Shown: positions 58,120-64,000 of the stretch, in pieces
How the letters are laid out: each line of letters begins with the position of its first letter
Position numbering within the stretch: the stretch's first letter is position 1
Source of the DNA: Microbotryomycetes sp. JL201
Taxonomy: Eukaryota; Basidiomycota; Microbotryomycetes
Length of the DNA stretch: 64,000 nucleotides
Direction of reading: 5' to 3'
NCBI GenBank assembly: GCA_033819885.1
Contig: JAQYUZ010000001.1
Span: 62,001-126,000, forward strand
Translations under genes and position numbers: made by a program
Notes under the pieces: generated by a model
The model's input: the letters and a program-made list of their open reading frames with translations, nothing else
What the model was told of the DNA's origin: nothing
Database searches by the model: none

Positions 58120-58350
58120 CAAAGGCGTGTGGCGCAAGTATTCCAAACCTTTTCGTTCTTTTTTGTTTCGTTCTTGTCAATTGGTTCATGTTTTTTGTAG
58201 TCGACTTTGCATTTTTCATGTTGATGACGCTTTTTAATCCCGTACACGAGTGTCGCGCGCACGCCGTCTGTCGCCTTTCGCTGCGCGTGCCGTCTCTGAT
58301 CGACCCGCTCCGGACTTGTCGAAGCGGCATACGGGTCAAGGAGCAACCAG

Positions 58351-61139
58351 AGTGCGTGTATACTCTGGTTGATGCTCAGTATGACTTGCACGAGTGCTGA
58401 CATGCTGCACACATCGCAGTGGCCGGCTACACGTACGACCAGACGGGCCAGGTGAGCGAGCGCGAGCAAGCAACAGCGCGCCTGGTACGATATGGAAACC
58501 GCAGTTCTTAATTGTCTCGTTCTCACAGTCCTACTTTTTCGTTTTGACGGTCTTGCTGTGCGTGTTGCTGCCGTGGACGTACACGTCCTTGCGAGGCGGT
58601 TCAGGACCAGAGCAAAGGGCGGCGAGGATACCGCCACCATGCAATGGATGGAACGTCAAGTCTGACGAGATCGTCAAATCCAAGATTGGCGGCAAGAAGA
58701 GCGTGTTCGGACTTCGGTAAGGGCGCGCGCAAGCGCATCCAGGCCTCGACTCGCCCTACGCCATACGCGCACGACATTCCTATTGACAACCCTCGTACAG
58801 TACCGTGTTTCTCGCTGCTGGATGGCTGGCTTTCGCCGTCGTCGTTCAACGAGCAAGCTTGATTGAAGGAGAGGCAAACGCCTTTGACCCGTTTCAGATC
58901 CTTGGCGTGTCTTCGGCAAGTCCTCTACATTCGCAACAGTCAATCAGCATCTGGTTGACTTTTGACACGGTCCTGTCTTCGCCTGATTGCAGAGCGCAAC
59001 GGAGAAACAAATCAAAAAGCACTACCGCAAACTGTCACTCAAGTTGTCAGTCGTGGTCGGGTTCATGCAATGCCGCCTCACTTGTTCTGACGGTTGCCGC
59101 ACTCTTCCAGTCATCCTGACAAACTCGTACTCGGTGCCAATCAAACGAAGGAAGAGGCCGACAACCAATTCGTGCAACTAACGAAAGCTTACAAGGCGTA
59201 AGTGCATAGTCTGATGCGTGCCAGATTGTGCGATGACTGATCGACCGAACGGGGCATGTTAAAACCGTAGCCTGACAGACGAAGTCAGCCGACACAATTA
59301 CGAGATGTTTGGTCACCCAGACGGCAAGCAAGAGTTCAGTCAAGGTATCGCCTTGCCGGCTTGGGTCGTAGAGTCTCAGCACAAGTGGTGGGTCGTTGCA
59401 GCATATGCTGCCGTATTGGGCATCGCCCTTCCGCTCTTCGTTGTACGTCAGACCTGTTTGCACAACGGCGTCTGCCCGTTTTTTTGAGCGATCTACCTGG
59501 CAGGGGCGCTGGTGGTATGGCAGCCGCAACAAAACGAAGGACGGTGTACTGAACTCGACTGTCGCCAAGTTCTTTCTCAACCTCAAAGAAGATACAAACT
59601 TTGGGGTCATGCTCGATATTCTCGCATCGTCCGACGAATTTGCCAAGGACCCGGCTCTCAAAATGCTACGCAAGTCACAAACCAAAACTGCTGTCGATGA
59701 CTATGCTCGGATCACATCCATTGTGAGAGCGAGTGCCGACGGCAAGCAAGGATGGGTCGGATACGGCTCGTGGAATGCGACGCAGAAACGAGCTCGAGTC
59801 TTGATCGCTGCGCACATGTTGCGCGTCCCGATCAACGATGCTTCGCTGCGAGAAGGTGAGGCATCAATTGTACCCTGGCATGTGGAAATCAGAGGAGACG
59901 CTCACACACGATGGCCATGCAGAAAAACTGGTCACGGTCGCGATCGCCTTGCCTTTGTGCGCCGGCATGGCGTCTGTCGTCTTGTCACACAACTGGCTCT
60001 CGAGCTATCTTGCCGTACTGCATCTACAACAATTCCTTCTTCAAGCCCTTCATCCGACATCGTCTCAATTGCTCCAACTCCCTCATTTGACTGAAGACAT
60101 CGCTCGCAAGGCCAGCGCTGAACTCGGCGTCAACACGGTCGCGGACTTTGGCAAGTTGAACGCTGGTCAAGTCGAAAAGCTGCTGAGCGGTTGGCCGGAG
60201 CGCAATAAGCGCGACGTGTTCGAGGTTGCCAAGAACTGGCCCGTCACCTCAGTCGTTGATGCCAAGTTCAAAGGTGAGCAGGCTGGTAAATGTTGATAAT
60301 GCGATTGGTCTGACGCATTGGGACTCTTTCTTCAGTTGTTGGCGAGGCAGTCGTCACTCCAGGCGCAATCGTCTCGTTCACGCTCAAATTGCGCTTGACG
60401 CCACCAGGTCAGATTCTGACGTCGCCTCAGCTGACAAAGTTGTCAATGACGGAGCCTGAAAACGATGACGATGACGATGCCAATATCGATGAGCTGATCG
60501 GTCGACGCAAGAAGGGAGCGCACGGCGAAGAGCCAACACCGCTCGCACACGCCCCTTATTTCCCCAAAGTCGGTCGCTTGATTTGATCAAGTCGGAACAA
60601 ACGTGTTTGCTGACCTTCCTCTTATGCGCAGAATCGCAAACCGACTTGGTCAATCTTTGTTGGAGATCACAAGCTCAACCGCGTCTTTGTCCAACCGCAC
60701 AAGTTCACAGACGTTGGCTCGAGACAAGTCAGGATCATTAAGTTGTCTTTCCAAGCTCCCCCCGGTCCTGGCTTGTACACTTTCCAAGTTTACGCCGTCA
60801 ACGACTCGTTTGTAGGCACAGACGCGCAAAAAGATTTGCAGGCGAGTCTTTTCGGCGTACTCGATATACCGTAGACTGACGCTCTCCGGTTCCGCTGTCG
60901 TGTGTGCACAGATGAGAGTGATGCCGCCGCAAAAAGGTGAAGAGATGGCCGAAGACGACGACATTTCAGAACCGGACGAGGACACTCTTGAAGGCCAACT
61001 CGCACTGATGAAAGGTCAACCCGTCAAGCGCGGATCCCACAGTAGTGACGAAGACGACTCTGAAGACTCTGACGACGACGACGACGACAGCAGCGACTCG
61101 GATGAGTCGGACTCTGATTCAGATTCTGACTCTGATTAA
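58351..61139 (+). CDS. SEC63: ER translocon protein Sec63 (J-domain)
   Basis: Twelve exons (58351, 58420-58451, 58529-58716, 58801-58915, 58993-59045, 59111-59197, 59271-59442, 59504-59855, 59923-60273, 60336-60568, 60632-60841, 60912-61139) give 673 aa. The A of the start codon ends the first exon and TG begins the second; the frame upstream has a stop and no ATG. Three TM segments (SYFFVLTVLLCVLLPW, TVFLAAGWLAFAVVV, WWVVAAYAAVLGIALPLFV), a luminal J-domain with HPD near residue 132, the cytosolic Sec63/Brl domain and an Asp/Ser tail match the family. Sec63 recruits BiP to the Sec61 channel. Introns 4 (58916-58992) and 11 (60842-60911) have GC donors; intron 10 has the odd donor GTCGGT. Confidence 0.95.
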
Positions 61140-61564
61140 TACGTCATGTAGAGCAAGCAAATCTTTCTCTTCCTTTGTTGCAAAAGGTCTTCTTGCATAC
61201 AGGTGCATTGATCTACAGTCATGTGCCTCATTCTTGCGCATATGTCGTCATGACTCGAGTCCATAGGAGCTCATGCCCCACTATGCCGCACTCTGCGGAC
61301 GGCAAACACACGTATGTGATACGAACGCGCGTGTGCGCATGGCAAATGATTTGATTTGCACTAGAACTGAGTTGGGGCTCCGCGAGTCTCGGCCTCGTCG
61401 GAACCCGGATCCTCGGCTCGAATTCAAAAATAGGTTTTTTTTTTTCGCAGTGGCGACGACGGAAAACCGTTATCAGGCCGACGGTTCAGCTCGAGCGAGC
61501 TCGACAACGGTCCCCTCTTCTCTCGATTGATCAAGCTCGTCGTTTGGACGGTGTCAAGACGATC
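61140..61564. other. Permease promoter region
   Basis: This 425 bp lies between SEC63 and the permease gene on the same strand. It contains a T-run near 61436-61448 and no supported gene. Confidence 0.4.
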
Positions 61565-64000
61565 ATGTCCATCTCTGACGGCTCGCTCGAGAAGCGCGAG
61601 TCGCCTGTGGCGTCAAAAGAACAAGCTGAGACGCAAACAAGCACCCAAGCCGCTCCAGCTCTGTACGACCCTTCAAAGGAATCTCGCTTCACAAGGTTGG
61701 GTCTCAACGTAGAATCGTTCAAAAAGGCACCAGGCTCAACAGGGTCAGTCCGACTCATCCGTACAGACCAGCCGTTTTCCGTCATCTGGCGAGACTCGTG
61801 TCCGGAATCGGTCTGTTGACTGTCAGATCTGGTGACACGCAGTGGAATCATCACCCATGGAAGTGCTCAAGTCGTCGACCCCCTTGCCGAAGGTGCGCTT
61901 TTGCTCTCACAAGCTGCAGAAGCGAGCTCGCGTGACGCGCCTCCGATGGTTGCCGCGCTTGAGTCGCTTCCGGCTGCCGAAACGGGTCCCGAAGGATAGT
62001 TTGTGCTGACATGTGACAATCGCCCACTTGGCTAGGTCACAACCCTATGCTGCAGCAGCAGATGAAGACTCGTGAGTCTATCGAGCATCATTTCGAGCCG
62101 CGACTGCCGAGGCTGCGACATCCGCGCTCCGCGATGATCGCTCCGGAGGCCCGTTGTCTTGCACAGCAGCAAACGTCAAGCGAATGCTTCCACGAAACGC
62201 AACTTGACCCGCTGTGCCACCAACCCTGTTGCCGCCTCGAGCGCTTTTGCCACTTGCCTTGCCCGGGCTCGGAGGCAAGCTGCAACAGTTGCTGACACGC
62301 GTCGCACTATCTTCAGGCCATCTTCAAATGATTGCTGTTGGTGGTTCCATCGGTACCGGTCTGTTCATCGGCACGGGTCAAGCTCTCGTCAATGGTGGTC
62401 CAGCTGCTATTCTCATCGCATGGCTCATTATTGGTGTCATGTTGATCAACGTCACGCAAGCCCTCGGTGAAATGTGCATTCTGTACCCCGTCTCTGGCGG
62501 CTTTTACACACTTGCCATCCGCTTCCTGGATCCTGGTTTTGGTCTCGCCATGGGCTGGAACTACCTCTTCCAATGGGTCGTCACGTTGCCGCTAGAGAGT
62601 GAGTCGCAGCATATCGGGGAAGCGATCACGGTCTGACTGTTGTTTGCAGTTACGGCCGCCGGTATCGTCGTTCAGTACTGGACGGATGCGGTTCCTCTCG
62701 CCGCATGGATCACCATCTTTTGGTTCCTTATCATCTTTGTCAATATTTTCGGCGCTCTTGGATTTGCTGAGGGCGAATTCTGGGCCAGTTGCCTTAAGTT
62801 GCTCGTCGTGGTTGTTTTCCGTTAGTCCCCGAGTGTTGCCTATCTGCAGGGCAGTTGCTGACCAATCGCACCCTGCAGTCTTCATTGGTGTGATTATGAA
62901 CTGCGGTGGCGGACCTTCGAGCGGTCTGTACAGCGAGTACATTGGTGGTCGTTTCTGGCGTGATCCTGGAGCATTCGCCAACGGTTTCAAGGGCCTCTGC
63001 TCAGTGTTCGTCACGGCCGCCTTCTCGTTCGCTGGTACCGAGCTGGTCGGTCTCGCGGCGACTGAGACGCCCAACCCTCGTGTCACTCTGCCCAAGGCTG
63101 TTAAAGGCACCTTCTGGCGTATCACAGTCATCTACATCGCTTCGATCTTGATCATCGGCCTCAACGTGCCATGGAACGACCCGTCATTGGCTGACGGCGA
63201 CGATGGAACGGCACGCACTTCACCTTTCGTTGTCATGCTCAAGCTTGCCAATATTGACGGCCTCGATCACCTTATGAATGCCACCATCTGCGTGTCGGTC
63301 ATCTCGATCGGTTTGGCGTCTGTCTATGCTGGATCTCGCGTCCTCATGGCTGTAAGCTGTCATTTTACTGCTTGTCTGCATTCATTCTGACATGTGTTTC
63401 GGTACCAGCTCGCCGAAGTTGGCCACGCCCCTCGCATTTTTGCTTACGTTGACAAAGCTGGCCGACCGACGTGGTCTGTTCTGTTCAACTTGGCATGGGG
63501 CCCAATTGCCTACATTTCAGTCAGTGCTACCGGCGGAACTGTTTTCGATTGGCTACTGGCAATTTCCGGTCTTTCGACGTTGTTCACTTGGGCTTCGATT
63601 TGCCTGTCGCACATCCGCTTCCGCAAGGCATGGGCTGTTCAAGGCCACTCTGTGGACGAGTTACCTTACCGCGCATTGGGTGGCGTTTACGGCTCATGGC
63701 TCGGATTCATCTTGATCTGCCTCGTCTTGATTGCCCAATTTTACGTCGCTGTCTGGCCAATTGGCGGCATCAATCCAGACCCCAAGGGTGCGGCGAAAGA
63801 CTTTTTCCAAACCTGGCTTGCGCTGCCTGTTCTCTTGGTGAGTTGATGTTCCTGAGCTTTGCTTCTTGTTCAGCAACCCTAACAATCTGAGTTCTTCTTT
63901 CCCAAAGGTGATGTGGATCGCCGCCGCGATTCTCATGGGTACGAAACCGCTCAAAGCATCGGAGATTGACCTCGACACTGGTCGAAAAGCGTGGTACACA
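61565..64000 (+). CDS. Amino-acid permease (YAT/AAP family), 3' truncated by window
   Basis: Eight exons are visible (61565-61743, 61843-61892, 62036-62071, 62317-62598, 62650-62820, 62879-63351, 63409-63837, 63908-64000 and beyond), about 571 residues so far. A hydrophilic N-terminus of about 90 residues leads to TM1 with GGSIGTGLFIGTG; further marks are MGWNYLFQWVVTLPLE, FWRDPGAFANGF, AAFSFAGTELVGLAATE, GLASVYAGSRVLMALAEVGH and APRIFAYVDKAGRP. The family carries amino acids with protons across the plasma membrane. Only the C-terminal tail should be missing. Intron 3 is 245 nt. Confidence 0.93.

Overview
The window is nuclear DNA of a compact, intron-rich fungus, most likely a basidiomycete. 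I modelled about 30 protein genes in 64 kb and about 120 introns. Most introns are 50-85 nt, start GTGAGT, GTGCGT or GTAAGT, and carry CTAAC/CTGAC-type branch sites 15-25 nt before the acceptor. KOG1, ELP4, ALG14, SEC63, ATG12 and the PDC E2 are clearly fungal or general eukaryotic orthologues. The gene density and intron load would suit a small Pucciniomycotina genome such as Mixia, but that placement is inference. I see no mobile element, rRNA, tRNA or CRISPR array.

Layout: 0-6 kb holds the end of an unknown gene, a secreted parallel beta-helix protein and a Ser-rich protein. 6.5-8.5 kb holds RPS28 and RPS5 in a head-to-head pair. 8.6-15 kb holds KOG1 (TORC1 raptor) and ATG12. 15-22 kb holds a second beta-helix paralogue, a TTC1-like TPR protein and glutamine synthetase. 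22-30 kb holds an LRR protein, RFC4, the pyruvate dehydrogenase E2 and two small previously hidden spliced genes. 30-44.7 kb holds casein kinase 1, a Gln/His-rich protein, an MFS transporter, a PTM1-like seven-TM protein, ELP4 and a single-pass EGF-like membrane protein. 44.8-53.5 kb holds a steryl-ester-type lipase, an orphan, NOP13, FUR1, mL40 and ALG14. 53.7-64 kb holds a bHLH factor, a WDR23/DCAF11 WD40 protein, SEC63 and the start of an amino-acid permease cut by the window edge.

Themes: most genes are housekeeping and not functionally clustered. Several concern nutrients and growth (raptor, ATG12, glutamine synthetase, permease, UPRT) or the early secretory path (SEC63, ALG14, PTM1). 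The main novelty is gene architecture: a start codon split by an intron (SEC63), an ATG-only exon (RPS28), exons of 4, 10 and 18 nt (CK1, RFC4, FUR1), and five GC-AG introns that the conserved protein sequences strongly support. All exon limits were read by eye from frame, splice signals and family motifs, and need transcript support.
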